Source: Kiritimatiellia bacterium
GTDB lineage: Bacteria; Verrucomicrobiota; Kiritimatiellia; RFP12; UBA1067
Direction: 5' to 3'
DNA length: 6,070 nucleotides
Assembly: GCA_904502135.1 (NCBI GenBank)
Contig: CAJGDE010000110.1
Span: 1-6,070, forward strand
Shown: piece after piece, positions 5,789 to 6,070 of the stretch
Layout: the number at the start of each line of letters is the position of its first letter
Numbering within the stretch: the first letter of the stretch is position 1
The notes under the pieces: generated by a model
Told to the model about the DNA's origin: nothing
What the model saw: the letters and a program-made list of their open reading frames with translations, nothing else
Databases searched by the model: none
Program-made: the position numbers and the translations under genes

Positions 5789-6004
5789 CTATTTACCTAA
5801 TTTAGCTTCTGCATGCACGCCGTTCGTGTTCATGCCGGCTCCTGCAGACGCGCCGCCTACATTGGCGTTCATACCGATACCGCACTGTTTTTCACAGCAC
5901 TTCTCTCCATCTTTCTTGCACGACTCACATTTGAGCCAGCAGCATCCGGATGCACTACCTACGATGGCAATCGCCATCACCACCATCATTGAGTTAACCT
6001 TCAT
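5789..6004 (-). CDS. Small Cys-rich putative lipoprotein
   Basis: A 71-residue protein that I do not recognise. Residues 1-20 form an export signal ending in a lipobox-like ASGC, so C21 may be the lipidated residue of a membrane-anchored mature peptide of about 51 residues. Seven Cys cluster at 21, 22, 26, 29, 36, 37 and 41, among Lys and Glu, giving CxxC and CC motifs as in metal-binding or disulfide-knotted peptides. The tail (42-71) is Gly/Ala/Asn-rich with an imperfect repeat, GIGMNAN and GAGMNTN. GAGG at 6011-6014 lies 6 nt before the ATG and fixes the start. A terminator follows at 5731-5758, so it is not co-transcribed with the FAD-M14 gene. Its promoter is unclear and may lie beyond the right edge. 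Metal binding or envelope anchoring are guesses. Confidence 0.75.
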   Translation of the reverse strand: MKVNSMMVVMAIAIVGSASGCCWLKCESCKKDGEKCCEKQCGIGMNANVGGASAGAGMNTNGVHAEAKLGK

Positions 6005-6037
6005 GGATTACCTCACTTTCTTTTACCTTGTGTCGCC

Positions 6038-6054
6038 CCGGAACCCATTTCCGG
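6038..6054. repeat. Short inverted repeat upstream of the lipoprotein gene
   Basis: CCGGAA (6038-6043) and TTCCGG (6049-6054) are perfect 6-bp arms around a 5-nt loop. No T-run follows on either strand, so it is not a standard terminator. It lies 34 bp upstream of the lipoprotein start and could be an operator or an mRNA leader hairpin. Confidence 0.35.
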
Positions 6055-6070
6055 TTAGACGGCGGAATGA

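Overview
The window reads as chromosomal DNA of a Gram-negative-type bacterium, possibly from the PVC group (Kiritimatiellota, Lentisphaerota or Verrucomicrobiota). The pointers are a secreted FAD_oxidored-family enzyme with a sugar-binding-like N-terminus, a Cys-rich secreted RHS/YD-like protein, a small lipoprotein and short low-complexity intergenic repeats. GGAGG-type ribosome sites and TATAAT boxes are visible. The taxonomic guess is an inference from gene content and is weak.

Layout, left to right. (1) Positions 1-1663, minus strand: the first 554 codons of a large secreted RHS/YD-repeat-like protein whose 3' end lies outside the window. (2) Positions 1664-2050: an intergenic region with the RHS promoter, degenerate TTAGGAGT repeats, a pyrimidine-rich stretch, a tandem AACATTC octamer array, and the promoter and operator-like region of the next operon. 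(3) Positions 2051-2599, plus strand: a compact DinJ/YafQ type II toxin-antitoxin pair with its own promoter. (4) Positions 2600-2681: a second AACATTC array. (5) Positions 2682-5642, minus strand: one 986-residue secreted protein combining a sugar-binding-like module, an FAD-dependent oxidoreductase and a complete zinc carboxypeptidase (M14) module. (6) Positions 5643-5788: the promoter of that gene, a 16-bp palindrome and the terminator of the next gene. (7) Positions 5789-6004, minus strand: a 71-residue Cys-rich putative lipoprotein.

Three of the proteins (RHS-like, FAD-M14 fusion, lipoprotein) carry export signals and are transcribed leftward, but each appears to be its own unit. The plus-strand toxin-antitoxin pair sits between two of them, bracketed by two copies of the same octamer repeat in the same orientation, so it may be a later insertion. 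The most unusual item is the FAD oxidoreductase-M14 carboxypeptidase fusion. All its catalytic residues are present, and no partner gene in the window explains its substrate.
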